Assembly (NCBI GenBank): GCA_032622095.1 | Contig: CP136064.1 | Span: 170,318,310-170,382,309 of the forward strand | Reading direction: 5' to 3' | DNA: 64,000 nucleotides | Origin: Siphonodentalium dalli | Lineage: Eukaryota > Mollusca > Scaphopoda > Gadilida > Siphonodentaliidae | Part shown: piece by piece, positions 21,800-33,469 of the stretch | Numbering within the stretch: position 1 is the stretch's first letter | How the letters are laid out: every line of letters starts with the position of its first letter | Notes under the pieces: generated by a model | The model's database searches: none | Seen by the model: only the letters and a program-made list of their open reading frames with translations | Told to the model about the DNA's origin: nothing | Made by a program: the position numbers and the translations under genes

Positions 21800-22815
21800 C
21801 AACAATTTCCTTTGGCGCGCCCCACAGGCAGCATCCCTCATCCGATCTTCACCAAACTTCACATGTAGCTTCAGTGTGACCTATAGATGGGAGCTATCGA
21901 ATTTCGATGAATGCAGCCATTTTCAAATTTGAATCCATCGGCACAAAATATAGCCCGTATTTATGGCCGAATCATTTTTAAATTTTGCAGGCACGATTGT
22001 GATCTCCTGTAGATGGGAGGTATCGAATTTGAACGATTTTCGATGAAAAACATGGCCGCCGGCAGCCATAATGGATTTTACTCTTTGGTTGACTTAATTG
22101 ACTAAATCCCTTGGCACACCCTACAGTCCATATCCCTCATCCGATCATTACCAAACTTCATATGGATCTTCGGGATGACCTCTAGATGGGAACCTCCTAT
22201 TTTGACCAAAATGTGTTGAAAAATATGGCCGCCAGCGGCCATCTTGGAATTTACTCTGTATGACTAAATCCTTCGACACACTCAACAGGCCACACCTCTC
22301 ACCCGATCGTCATCAAACTTCACATGGGTCTTGGGATGACATATAGATGGGAGCCTCATATTTTTACCGAATTTTTTTTTAAACATGGCCGCCACCAGCC
22401 ATCTTTGATTTCAAATTTGAATCCATCGGCGCACCCCGCATTTATTGGAGAATTGATTAAAAAATTTACAGACTTGTTTAGAATCACCTCTAGATGGGAG
22501 CTATCAAATTTGAACAATTTTCGATAAAAAAAAAAACATGGCCGCCGGCAACGATCTTGGATTTTATTCTTTGCATGACTTTGGCACACCCTACAGCACA
22601 TACCTCATCTGATTATCACCAATCTTTATATGGATCTTCAGGTTGACCTCTGGATGGGAGCCTCCTATTTTGACCGAAATTCGTTGAAAAACATGGCCGC
22701 CATCTTGGAATTTACTCTTTGTATGGCTAAATCCTTTGGCGCACCCTTCAGACCACATTCCTTATTCCGATCATCACCAAACTGCATGTGGATCGTCGGG
22801 TGTGACCTCTAGTTT
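21800..22815. repeat. Degenerate tandem array with ATGGCCGCC units
   Basis: Five to six units share the ordered landmarks CCTCATCCGATC..CACCAAACTTCA, GACCTCTAGATGGGAG, TTTTGACCGAAAT, AAAACATGGCCGCC and CATCTTGGATTTTACTC. Unit spacing is irregular, roughly 130-240 bp. An inverted fragment of the same family lies at about 51630-51740. Confidence 0.75.
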
Positions 22816-22839
22816 ACTATCCTTCTTCTTTATCATTAT

Positions 22840-23060
22840 ATGCTCAGCAAAAAAATTAACTCCTTCCCAATTTGAGCTTCAGTGTCATTGACACTTTCAT
22901 TATTTCACCATACCATGGATACCATGCAATGCAACAAAGGGTCACTTCACAAAAATATATAATTTATTTTATTTAATAATTTAATCAATAATTTTGTTTC
23001 CCTCTTCTCCAATTCTAAACGCTGAAGTTTCTCCGCTTTAACTACATCGAATCACAGAAC
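22840..23060. repeat. Dispersed repeat with GTGTCATTGACAC core
   Basis: TTCCCAATTTGAGCTTCAGT followed by GTCATTGACACTTTCATTATTT. A reverse-complement relative is at about 51500-51560, next to the inverted ATGGCCGCC fragment. The two families therefore sit together at both loci. Confidence 0.5.
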
Positions 23061-23094
23061 CTCTCCTTTCCAACCTCTGTTCGCTTCCTCTCCC

Positions 23095-23185
23095 CATCTA
23101 CAACATTCCATATGTATATTTTTCCAGTTCTTCGAAAATATCACTGTATTTCGGTAATTTATTTTATATTCACCCACAGGGGTTT
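23095..23185 (-). repeat. Inverted copy of the sequence at 30360-30450
   Basis: Read on the minus strand it gives GTGAATATAAAATAAATTAC, CGAAATACAGTGATATTTTC and GAAGAACTGGAAAAATATAC. These match 30370-30440 on the plus strand with only a few changes. The two copies are about 7.2 kb apart in opposite orientation. Confidence 0.75.
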
Positions 23186-23215
23186 GACAAGATGATAGTA
23201 AATAAAAAATATAAT

Positions 23216-23250
23216 AGATATATATATATATATATATATATATAGATATA
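23216..23250. repeat. (TA)n microsatellite
   Basis: Simple TA run with two GATATA interruptions. Confidence 0.85.
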
Positions 23251-24069
23251 TAAGTAATATATAAAGAATAAGGGCGCAACTAGGGGATTAGCGATTTACG
23301 TCATATTTTTTTATTTTTAGCATCACGAAAATTAGAAACCTGAAAAAAACGTTACGCTCATGGCGCTCTCCGTATTCGTTGCTATTATGACTGTTATACA
23401 TCAACGTGACCGCTGTGATTTACATTTAGCATGACATTGGCAATATCACCTTATGTTCTCTTTATATCACCGCGACGCCAGGTTTCATTTTCGAACCGTC
23501 CGCTGATTTCTTTGACACGCCGCCAGGTGCATCCGCCGTAATTAGTTGGCGGTGTCGGGCAAAATTGTACACAGATAATAAAAGGGCCGAGGAATCTCTG
23601 CCGTTTGCATCATGCTGTCCGAATATTTCCAGGGCATGTTAATGTTATTAACGATGTAGCTATTGCAATATGTGATTTCCGCTTTAAATTGTTTACTTCT
23701 GTTTTATTACATATATTTCATTATGAAAAAAATATGACTTAAACACACATATATGTGAACATATAATTCAATACGCAACTTTTTCCGTCTGTGACAACTG
23801 ACAAATAACAACCAGTAATCGACTGTTTTTTATATGTCTGTTGCAATCATGCACCCACTTCCTATGTTCATCAGATATTTAAGTGCAATGACGTTTATTT
23901 GAGTTTTAATTATTTTTACCGCTGTGTATAGTTTTAACGACGCACGATGCAACTAATCAAACTTGTTCAATTATGTTATATTATTGTTTCGATGGACGAT
24001 CATTAATGGGTACACGTTGACAATATTTGGTGGGTATAATTTTGCCTCGGTTTGGTCTAGGTATCATTT
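23251..24069. other. Stretch without recognised features
   Basis: No gene or repeat structure that I can support. Confidence 0.45.
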
Positions 24070-25640
24070 TGCCTTGGCTTGGCGGTTCGGTGAGCGGTCA
24101 TATAAAAGTCGAAAATTCTAAGTACACAATGTTAAAAACCGCCAAGCTCGAGTATATATGTGAAGAATGATAATCATTTTACATGTTTTTACATGAAAAA
24201 TAACTGGGACATGTTTTAGAAACAAGAAATCTTCGGAAATTCAGCTTCATATTTTGATTTAAAATTCGAGCTTGGCGGTTCGGTGGTCGGTCATCAAAAT
24301 GTCAAAAATTCTTAATATAAAATATTCAAAACCGCCAAGCTCGAGTATATTTGTGACGAATGATAATCATTTTACATGTTTTGCATAAAAACTAGCTGGA
24401 ACGTGTTTTAGAAACGAGAAATCGACGGAAATTCAGCTTCATATTTTGATTTTAAATTCGAGCTTGGCGGTTCGGTGGTCGGTCTTATCTTATCTTATCT
24501 TATCATGAAGTTCTGCCTTCAAAGACACACCGAGTGAGACTCGTATACATTATCAATCAACATATTACACAATACAATATTCCTATTCATATATAGGAGG
24601 TTACATATAATCACATATTACATACATGGAAGGTAAATATAATCACATATCACATATCAAGTCGAAAAGTCACCTAAAAGTCGAAAATTCTCAGTATACA
24701 ATGTTCAAAACCGCCAAGCTCGACTATGAGAGTGATAAATGATAATCATTAAACGTGTTTTCATATGCAAACTATGTGCAAATTGTGTTTAAAAAGAGAA
24801 ATCGGCCAAAAATCGACAAGAAATCTGCGCAAAAAAGCGAGGTTTTCATTCGGTTAACACACCCCCTATTAGGTCATCAAAATGTCCAAAATTCTTAATA
24901 TAAAATATTCAAAACCGCCAAGCTCGATTATATTTGTGAAGAATGATAATCATTTTACATGTTTTTACATGAAAACTAGCTGGAACGTGTTTTAGAAACG
25001 AGAAATCGGCCGAAATTCAGCTTTATATTTTGATTTAAAATTCGAGCTTGGCGGTTCGGTGGTCGGTCATAAAAATGTCAAAAATTCTTCGTATATAATG
25101 TTCAAAACCGCCAAGGTCGATTATATTTGTGAAGAATGATAATCATTTTACACGTTTTTACATAAAAACTAGCTGGAACGTGTTTTAGAAACGAGAAATC
25201 GGCGAAAATTCAGCTTCATATTTTGATTTAAAATTCGAGCTTGGCGGTTCGGTGGTCGGTCATCTAAAAGTCAAAAATTCTTCGTATATAATGTTCAAAA
25301 CCGCCAAGCTTGACTATGAGAGTGATAAATGATAACCATTCAACATGTTTCTAATAAAAAACTTAGTCCAACTGGTGTTTAAAAAGAGAAATCGACAAGA
25401 AATCGGCGTAAAAAGACGATTTTTGATTTTGTGACCACGCCCCCTATTAACCAACCAATCGGGGACATTACTGCCACTATTGTCGATTAATTTACGAAAA
25501 TGAGCCATATAAGTAATTAACTGGTGCTATTCCCGCATAATTCACGCGAAAACAGCGTTTAAAAGGCTTTAAAAAAAAATTCAAACCGCCAAGCTTGTCT
25601 TTTAGTCACCTGCCTTAAAAACTGCCAAGCTTGCATTTTA
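24070..25640. repeat. ~193-bp satellite with paired inverted CGAGCTTGGCGGTT motifs
   Basis: AAAACCGCCAAGCT-type motifs occur near 24136, 24329, 24710, 24912, 25105 and 25297, mostly 192-193 bp apart. Two short relatives lie near 25583 and 25617. The reverse motif GAGCTTGGCGGTTCGGTGGT precedes most of them. Each unit therefore carries the same core in opposite orientations, about 45-60 bp apart. Between them lie AATGATAATCATTTTACATG and AACGTGTTTTAGAAACGAGA. Two units diverge to a variant with AAAAAGAGAAATCG. Confidence 0.85.
24484..24665. mobile_element. Insertion interrupting the satellite, with (TTATC)n edge
   Basis: A TCTTATCTTATCTTATC run follows the satellite motif directly. About 180 bp without satellite similarity then follows, including CACATATTACATACATGG-like text, before the satellite resumes at AAGTCGAAAAGTCACC. 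The pentamer tail suggests a retroposed (SINE-like) insertion. The family is unknown. Confidence 0.45.
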
Positions 25641-26025
25641 GCCACTCTCACGAAATGCAGAAGTATGACAATGCCTGTTATTAGTCTCGATCCACTGTGA
25701 GGAATGGAGAAAAATACTACACCTATGGCTGATAAACACAAGTTTTACGCAACAAAATTCATTTGATAAGATTTTCAGACAATGCCACGACATTAACCCC
25801 GATCGAAAAATATCTATAACCTTCCGCCATATTCCGGTGCTAGTTTTTAGAACAACTGTTTTTTCCAGATATTATTTTTATCGCCGGGGAAACCCAGCGC
25901 CATCACCGTATTTCAAGTTTTCCTGTTTCTCGTGTTATACATTATATTCTTCAAACTGTCTTCTTTATTACACAAGCTAATGGGCCCGACTTCGTCCGGG
26001 CTGTTTCCCATCTGATTTCCGGGGA
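25641..26025. other. Stretch without recognised features
   Basis: No gene recognised between the satellite and the next minisatellite. Confidence 0.45.
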
Positions 26026-26029
26026 AAGG

Positions 26030-26545
26030 CGCGATTTGACCTTGAATTGATTATTTCGAAACTCAAGGTCAGGTCAGGGTCATGATTTGACCCGTCCAAA
26101 ACACCCCCACCCTGGAGAAAAGTACCCCTAGGTATCAAATTTCGTCGAAATCCGTCCGTTTTACCCAACTTGACCTTTAATTAACAATTTTGAAGGTCAA
26201 GGTAAGGTCGGAGTCATGATTTGACCCGTCCAAAACACTCCCCCGACAAAAGTATCCATAGGTATCAAATTTCGTCGAAATCCATCCGTTTTACCCGATT
26301 TGACCTTTGATTGACCACATTGAAGGTCAAGGTCACGCCGAGGTCAGGATTTGACCCATTCAAAAGACTCCCCGGACAAAAGTATCCCTAGGTATCAAAT
26401 TTCGCCGAAATTCGTCCGTTTTACCCAAATTGATCTTGCATTGACATTTTTAAAGGTCAAGGTCATGTCGGGGTCACGATTTGACCCGTCCAAAACACTT
26501 CCCGGACACAAATACCCCTAAGTATCAAATTACGTTGAAATCTAT
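26030..26545. repeat. ~131-bp minisatellite, four units
   Basis: GACCCGTCCAAAACAC or its variants occur at about 26089, 26223, 26354 and 26483, giving spacings of 134, 131 and 129 bp. Each unit also has TAGGTATCAAATTTCGTCGA and TTGAAGGTCAAGGTCA. A single related unit sits inside the segmental duplication at about 46595-46690 and 60465-60560. Confidence 0.85.
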
Positions 26546-26619
26546 GGAAAGCCGAAGAGGACATGTTAGGTGCCACTTGCTAGATATACAACGCACGACT
26601 TGTCGCAGTTTTTTAAAGG

Positions 26620-26767
26620 TGTTTCAAACTAGGAGATAGAAGTATTTTGCGTTTCAAATGGTGATGAATTAGAGTATTTTATTCAAATTTTATAGCATAA
26701 ATTGTTTTTAAAACCGTATATAATATAACAAAAATGAATGACTCCAAAATTAAGTGGGCCTTTAAAC
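26620..26767. mobile_element. Truncated family G MITE (one end)
   Basis: Ends CCAAAATTAAGTGGGCCTTTAA and contains ATAGCATAAATTGTTTTTAA. This matches the reverse complement of the left end of the full element at 33470-33933. The other end is missing. Confidence 0.65.
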
Positions 26768-26924
26768 AAAGTCACAATTGCAGTTAGGCTCATCTCATAC
26801 TCGTCTAGTCAGCGATATCCTGCTGCGAAGTTTGTTATAGCCTCCAGTATTCATTGAGCGTTATAGTCCCACTGTTATAATTCGCCTTTAGCAGGCGTAC
26901 TCTTGCCGCAGATTATTGAGACAT

Positions 26925-27812
26925 TAGGTCACACGTAATGACATTAAATCGCAGGAAACATAGCAATTGTGTGGGCTGCTTGGCGTGAATATGTAATGAG
27001 AAATAAGGTCATACGTAATGACATTAAACTCAAGAAAACCCGCGAAAATAAAACAAAATCACATTTAATGTTTTAAGTTATTTCCTTCATAAAAAGAATC
27101 TTCGTGATAATGAACCCTTTCAATACTTTAGAAAATAGAATTAACCTTAAAATAACAAAAACCATTGGAATAGAGAACCTTCGGAATAACGAACCTTCGG
27201 ATTGGTGAACCTTCGGAACAGCGAACATTCAGAGAAATTTTGGAATAGTGTACCTTCGGGATAGTGAACCTTCGGAATAGAGACATGCCCCCCAATATTC
27301 ATATTATATGTCCAGATTTCAAAGGTATGGGCCCATAAAATTCTAAATTTGGCCCTTAAAATATTGAACCCCAAATTGGAGCCCGTACAGAACAGCACTT
27401 AAGTCAACTGTACCTGTGTCATGTGCCAATGCAGAAGGGTCCATATATACCACAACATTCATATTATATGCCAAGAATTCAAAGGTATGGGCCCACGTAA
27501 TCACATTAAATCTCAAGAAAACCTGCGAAAACAAAATCACATTTAATGTTCTAAGTTATTTCCTCCTGTATCTGTATCGGTATGCGCGCAGGATCAGTTC
27601 GGATGTGAGCGCACACTCCATGAAAAGAATCTTCGTGATAATGAACCCTCTCAATACTTTAGAATATAGAATTAACCTAAAAATAACAAAAACCTTCGGA
27701 ATGGAGAACATTCGGAATAGGGAACCTTCGGAATAGTAAACCTTCGAAATAGCAAGTATTCAGAATAGAGAACCTTCGGAATAGTGGATCTTCGGGATAG
27801 CGAACCTTCATA
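26925..27812. repeat. Direct duplication of a ~300-bp module ending in GAACCTTCGGAATAG arrays
   Basis: Two modules (about 27005-27290 and 27490-27812) each contain CACATTTAATG, AAAGAATCTTCGTGATAATG, AACCCTYTCAATACTTTAGA and an array of 15-16 bp GAACCTTCGGAATAG units. The second has an extra insert with TATCGGTATGCGCGCAGG. A third partial start is near 26930. Open frames across it are repeat-derived. Confidence 0.75.
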
Positions 27813-28009
27813 ATAGAAACATGTCCCCACAATTACACTGGTGACGTAAACATATGTGCTAATCTTTGTTTAACTATCGTCACTCTATCGGAACGATTTT
27901 ACTCAAGTACGAAATACCTAACCATAATACATTCACCCAGTGGATTCTCGATCGTCCGCTCGAACATGAAAATCTGCGTACCAAGCAACACCACGATGTG
28001 GCGTAATAA

Positions 28010-28535
28010 AACAGAAGAAAATGCTATCGTGAATTGCCCTGATCACTAATACATAAGGCAATGGCAATGCCATCAGGAGCCGCCCCGATTCATACAGATG
28101 TTAATGGTATCATGAGTCACCCTGACTAAAACAGAAAGTATATACCGGTATCGCAAGTTACCCCGACTAACACAGAAGGTAATGCTATCGCGAGTCGTCC
28201 TGATTAAAACAGAACATAATGCTATTGCAAGTCGATCGCCATGACACGGACTAATCAATCCTATCGAGAGTAGCCCAAACAAATAAAGAAGATAATCCAA
28301 AAGATAATCACCCCGACTAATACAGAAGATAATGCTATCGCGAGTCGGCCCAACTAAAACAGAAGATAATGCTATTACGAGTAGCCCCGACTAAAACAGA
28401 AGCTAATTCTATTGCGAGTCTTCACGATTAATAGAGAATGTAATGCTATCACGAGTAGCACCTACTAAAACAGAAGGAAATATGCTATTGTGAGTCCCCC
28501 TGGTTAATACAGAAGGCATGCTATCACGAGTAAAG
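28010..28535. repeat. ~36-bp minisatellite, about 13 units
   Basis: The unit is close to GACTAAAACAGAAGATAATG followed by CTATCGCGAGTCGCCCC. Starts near 28127, 28164, 28200, 28314, 28350 and 28387 show 36-37 bp spacing. Units are contiguous and moderately diverged. Confidence 0.85.
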
Positions 28536-28923
28536 TAAATTACGAATTTCCGTGTGCAAGACGTAATCAAATTAATTAAGGGATACTGGATTGGTAAACG
28601 GATGGCACACGCGATCGTTTAAAACATTATGATGACACGGGGAGAAAGCCCAAGCCACTAACTGACTAGTGACGATACAATAACTTAAATGTGTTTATGG
28701 GACTAGTATGCATAAAATATAACTTTTATTTGATACATTTGGTTGAAAAATGTACAAAAATTACTCGATAACGACAATTTGTATTTTTGCATTCCGGTAA
28801 ATTTGTCATCCGTAACACTACTTCGTACTCAACAGACTTTCAAATAATGAAAAAATTGTTACCTTATTCTCCGACTCGGAGACTACAGAAACCGACAACA
28901 TTTGGCGTACAGTACCCCTTTAA
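28536..28923. mobile_element. 5'-truncated family B MITE
   Basis: From TAAATTACGAATTTCCGT onward it follows 5800-6179 closely and ends GGCGTACAGTACCCCTTTAA. The left ~200 bp is missing, replaced by the 36-bp minisatellite. Confidence 0.8.
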
Positions 28924-28964
28924 ATTAAAGAATCTTATTGCATTTTGTTACTATATTTGGCATA

Positions 28965-29450
28965 TTAAAGGTACTCAATCCGATAAAACTCCTCTCAATT
29001 ACTATTTCAATGGCTTCGGGGTCAAAAATATTTGATTCGAGTCGAGGAAGTCACCCATTAAAGCTCAGATTTGTTAGATATCGATATTAGAAATCTATTA
29101 TTTTTCATTATCGGGAATACTTTCTGGCCCAGAACTCAGTCAAAATTGCGTTATTATTACCACTTGATTTTAGAGTTATCCATCCTTGTCTGTTTGAACA
29201 GTGTTTTGGTGTACACATCTCGAGCATGATACGAAATTGACGGCAATTATTAGTACTCATCTCGAGAGCATAACAAATTTCAAAAATCAATATCTAATAA
29301 CTCTGAGCTTTGTTTGATGTGTTCCTCGACTCGAATCAAATATTTTTTACCCCCAAAGCCAAAGAAATAGTAATATAGGACCCTCTGATCGGATTGTTGT
29401 TGTTGGAACTGTTGAGATGGGGACCCTCTGTTCGGATTGAGTACCTTTAA
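28965..29450. mobile_element. TTAA-flanked MITE, family A copy 3
   Basis: Starts TTAAAGGTACTCAATCCGAT and ends CGGATTGAGTACCTTTAA. It is closest to copy 1: both carry the AGATGGGGACCCTCT and GGAACTGTTG variants near one end. It sits 41 bp after the truncated family B element. Confidence 0.8.
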
Positions 29451-30359
29451 TGGCGAGTTTTTGTACCCTACATTGACAACTTTGCATTTTGAATTTCGCA
29501 AAACTAAACACTCGTTCTATATATGCATGGCCAATATCGTTACCTAACTCAAGAAAAGTTCTACTCTCATCAACTAAGACATATATTTGTTCGTCAGAAC
29601 TAGTAAAAAACAGCATTTTATGTGGAAATAACTCAGATATTCTGGCAACGAATCTGCACCAAAACACACAAAGGAATCGCTTCATGCACAGGCCTCCCCC
29701 GTGACTCTATATATCTTCTTTTTCTTCTACTTCGTGATATTCGACCAATAATCAGTGGGTTGATTAATATTATATGATGGATATTTTAGGCCTATACAAC
29801 TGAGCGCGACACAAGCTCCTATGAGAGAGAGAGCTAGAGAGTTATTGTCCTTTTATGGCCAATCATTGCAACCAGTAGCATTACAAAGTCAAGTAGTATC
29901 CATATGCCTACCCGTACATAACGAACATAAACTAATAAGAAGAAGAAAAAAACAATACCACGTGATCGTGTCATAAATAGAAATAAATTATATTTAAAAT
30001 ATTTGTACTAATTACCATTCAGTCAAATAAAGAATATCTTCTTGGGCAGTCGTCATTTTCATCAGATGATAACAGCAGACACGGAATATCAGGAAATACA
30101 AAAACTTTCAGGAAAATACACAGAACATCAGGATAATATCTTCAAAAACGCGCATAATATGACGGAAACAAAAACCGATTTAAGTTTTCTGGCGCCTAAG
30201 TTCGAAAACCGCACGCGCTTTCAAATATTTATGAATTTCGCGGGCTTTAAGTTTAGGTTTAGATTTTATTTCGTTCCGACTTTGTTATTCCGGAAAAATG
30301 GTTTTGCGCCGTTTGTCATTTCCGATTCGTCATCGGGTGATGGAGATGCGGCACATTCG
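29451..30359. other. Stretch without recognised genes
   Basis: Open frames on both strands at 29489-29704 and on the plus strand at 30042-30383 lack recognisable domains. Short GA runs lie near 29825. I cannot support a gene. Confidence 0.45.
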
Positions 30360-30450
30360 TCTTCGTTGGTGAATTTAAAATAAATTACCGAAATACAGTG
30401 AGATTTTCGAAGAACTGGAAAAATATACCTATGGAATGTTGTATATTGGC
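30360..30450 (+). repeat. Plus-strand copy of the inverted pair with 23095-23185
   Basis: GAATTTAAAATAAATTACCG, AAATACAGTGAGATTTTCG and AAGAACTGGAAAAATATACC mirror the earlier copy. Similarity fades into GTAAGAGGTACC. Confidence 0.75.
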
Positions 30451-31234
30451 ATCTAGGGTGTAAGAGGTACCAACAGTTTTCAGTGAAAAAATATTTTATG
30501 TAGGAATACAGTTGAGTTTAAAATGGGTGGCAACAATTTTCTGTTTCGTTTCTTCCGTGACCTGCGGTCCCGGGTGCTGGTTCCGCCAATAAAAGAGGGT
30601 TTTTGACCAAATTCCAGGCTCCTGTACTCCAAATCCTTTTTTTCCTATCTTTCTCCACTGTTGTCTTCAGAGTTATATACTCCAGCATTCCAAATTGTCT
30701 TCTTGTTGATGTCGGTTAAGTGGAATTTACATGAAGAGAATAGAAGCAATATGAAATACATGTATATGGAGACTTAAAGTTTTTAATGACTATTTGTATT
30801 ATGGCCTTATTCAGAATACAAGATAAAACCCGAATGTCCAAGTTCGTGGAATGCCATTTTCACCCTTGAGTTCTTGGAATTTCCTAACTGATACCTATAA
30901 CAACTGAAACCACCACATTTTGCACAAAATACTGGTTGATAAAATCTTAATATCAGAACAAATTCAAGCTATTATCTGGGTGAAATTGCACTGGGATGGG
31001 CGCTGCTAGAGTGGAGAGGGAGGGGGCTCAAGCTCCATCGCATCCATGACCAGTGTGTCCCTGATAATTGTGTGCAGATGCTTTATAAACATATGTAGTG
31101 TGTGATGGTATATATACCAAAGACTGCAATGTCCCTTTCAAACTTTACTTTAAAATACAACATGTCATGTATATGGGTTACGAGGGAATTTCACGCACGA
31201 TAATAGAATATCAAACAGCAGCATGGTAAGTTAC
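30451..31234. other. Stretch without recognised features
   Basis: No gene or strong repeat was identified. Confidence 0.45.
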
Positions 31235-31303
31235 CATAATATTCATTTTCTGGGTTTCTTTGTTACCATCGGTAACAAAGAAACCCAGAAAATGAATATT
31301 ATG
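31235..31303. repeat. Perfect 33-bp-arm hairpin with 3-nt loop
   Basis: 31235-31267 and 31271-31303 are exact reverse complements; the core is TTTGTTACC-atc-GGTAACAAA. I checked the arms base by base. The absence of any mismatch implies recent origin or a mechanism that keeps the arms identical. Confidence 0.92.
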
Positions 31304-31771
31304 ATATAATATATATTATTTCCACCTATAAGGGCGTTCTCTAGAATATTAATGACGTTTTATCCTGTGATAAATCCCATAACACTAACTAAATTACGTG
31401 AATATGTAAGTTCATTATGGCCCTAGTAATGGGATTTGCTTGTCGTTAGCACGAGATGGCCCGACACGTCACGTGACCAATCTGCCGATCAATTTTTCGG
31501 AATTTCTTTATTCTAATAAAGCTTTTTAACGAAGAAATACCCGATTGCCATGTGTTACATAGAACACATACCTAACTAAATGGTATCCTAAGGTAAACAC
31601 AGGTATATATTATTTCAATTTAAGCATTATTACGCGAGTTATTTGGTCTCAGATGCCGGTGATATTTTGCCTAATTTCGATGTATTTTGGACACATGATT
31701 TTTGTTTTGAACACGTAACCAGACGATCACCAAACCAGACGATCCATGCGTATTTGTGTAAATAAAAAAAA

Positions 31772-31930
31772 ATGTCTCAATCCAGTGAATTAGACGAAAA
31801 TCAACTAAATTTTCTTGAAAATAGTGCTAGACCGGATAGCACATCTCGATCGACAATTTACGGAGTGAGACGCTTCGAAGACTGGCTTGAAAAAAGAAGC
31901 AAAAGTTGTGATGATAGTGTGTGGAAATAA
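31772..31930 (+). pseudogene. N-terminal fragment resembling Crypton/KIAA1958-type recombinase genes
   Basis: A 52-codon ORF starts at ATG 31772 after an A-run. Its second half (STSRSTIYGVRRFEDWLEKR) resembles the N-terminal SAM-like part of Crypton tyrosine-recombinase-derived proteins, which typically read 'T.k.T..gv..F..Wl..r'. The acidic, Ser-rich leader (SQSSELDENQLNFLENS) also fits. The expected catalytic domain is absent: the stop lies exactly at the edge of the 31931-32112 inverted repeat, so the gene appears truncated by that insertion. An alternative is a first exon whose splice donor I cannot place. The family call is from memory of the pattern, hence tentative. Confidence 0.35.
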
Positions 31931-32112
31931 TAGTAATAACATGATATGTTTCGGGCATTATGGTTTCTTAACGGCCCTCCCGGAATGATTAACAGCCCTC
32001 GTGCCTATTAGCGGCCCTCGACTTCGTCTCGGGCCGCTTATAGGCCCTCCGGCTGTTAATCATTCCTATCGGGCCGTTAAGAAACCATAATGCCCTCAAC
32101 AATCATGTTATT
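31931..32112. mobile_element. Foldback element of ~180 bp
   Basis: The left arm AATAACATGAT..GGGCATTATGGTTTC continues into TTAACGGCCCTCCCGGAATG. It is mirrored by CATTCCTATCGGGCCGTTAA continuing into GAAACCATAATGCCC..ATCATGTTATT. The centre is CGACTTCGTCTCGGG. It abuts the stop codon of the preceding fragment. Confidence 0.8.
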
Positions 32113-33469
32113 GTTATATTAACATTAAAGGCACGGGCGGCGTTCATTGCATCAACAGAAGGAATACTAAATTTATATATATTTGCTCATATGCCGAACA
32201 TAATCAGCGCGTAAATAGTATATTGTCGTCGTTTAAATGACACAGCGGAATTCTATTCTAATCACAACACAAATGATATAAAGGCTCTTTATTATTTCCA
32301 TATCGGGAAAACAACAAAAATAACGCTCTTTATGTTCACCATATCCGGATCTAAACAAAAGCCAGGTTCTGTAACGTTTTTTGCTTTTGTTTACATAACA
32401 AAGGAAAAATATTTGACAATAACATACTGTTTATGCCATATTTATTATTAGTACAAGAACAATGTCTGTTTATATTTTACTATTCTTTCTGTTTATGGCG
32501 GTTTTTGACGGAGCTGAATATTTTAACAGCATACCCACCGCCAACGCCGCCCGTATCTTTAATGATAAATGTCTATGTTCGAGATGCAAGTAAAAATACT
32601 ATAATTTCGATCTTCCGCACATGCATGGTCACTGTGCGACGATCGGCTTTACAAAATAACAGTAATAGAGCCCTTTATATTCTGTAGCGTGTGTGTGCTC
32701 AATTAGCCTAATATGATATTAAAGACACATACCAGTTTAATAATGCCCAACATACTTAGAAAGTGACAATTGGAACATAAATGTTACCCGTTTGACACTT
32801 ACTTCAAGTTAACACGAAAGGCGAGTCTTCTCTCGAGTCTCGATATCAAAACAAACAAACTATCGTGACGTACAAAACAAGGAATGCGTGTTTTCTGGAT
32901 TGCCGCTTGAACGGGAAACTTTTATTTCGCAACCTGCCTATTATAGCCATGATCAGTCACACGTACGTGTAACTTGTAAGTTGTCACGTGTGTTACTATG
33001 ATATTGCTATGGCTATGCACTTGGCGGGAAAAGTCATGTGATTTTACGGCGCCAACGCGACACGTTTTTAGATATCGACCCAACTTGTGGAACGAAAATA
33101 ATCGGATGGTAGAGACATGTCCACAGTGCGACAGCCGATATGCCCAATCGAAAGCTTCATTCATAGCCATGTGCGCAGATACAGTCGAGTCGCTTGAATA
33201 GCGTCGGCTGATCACTATATGATTAAAGCAGAACTAAAATTAGTTTGTATGTAAGTATATATACAAGAAAACCATAGTCAGAAATGGTAACGCGCATGTA
33301 AACCAAGAATCAGTGGAACATTATACACGCGGAGCGCGAAATAATATATATAGTCGCTATATAATTAGGTTGTCAACGGTATACCGTTACACTCCACTCG
33401 TTATTAAAGTACACTTCAACCACGCCAGGCAGATGGAATCTATAGGCTTAATTTATATTGCGAAATAAC
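32113..33469. other. Stretch without recognised genes
   Basis: Overlapping open frames on both strands at about 32920-33215 show no recognisable domain. No clear repeat architecture. Confidence 0.45.

Noticed and set aside
28010-28535. CRISPR-like regular repeats
   Set aside because: Units are contiguous, diverged and without unique spacers, in a eukaryotic context; this is a minisatellite. The same applies to 20630-21075.
30042-30383. 113-codon plus-strand open frame
   Set aside because: Begins at TTG rather than ATG, overlaps a dispersed repeat at its 3' end and has no recognisable motif.
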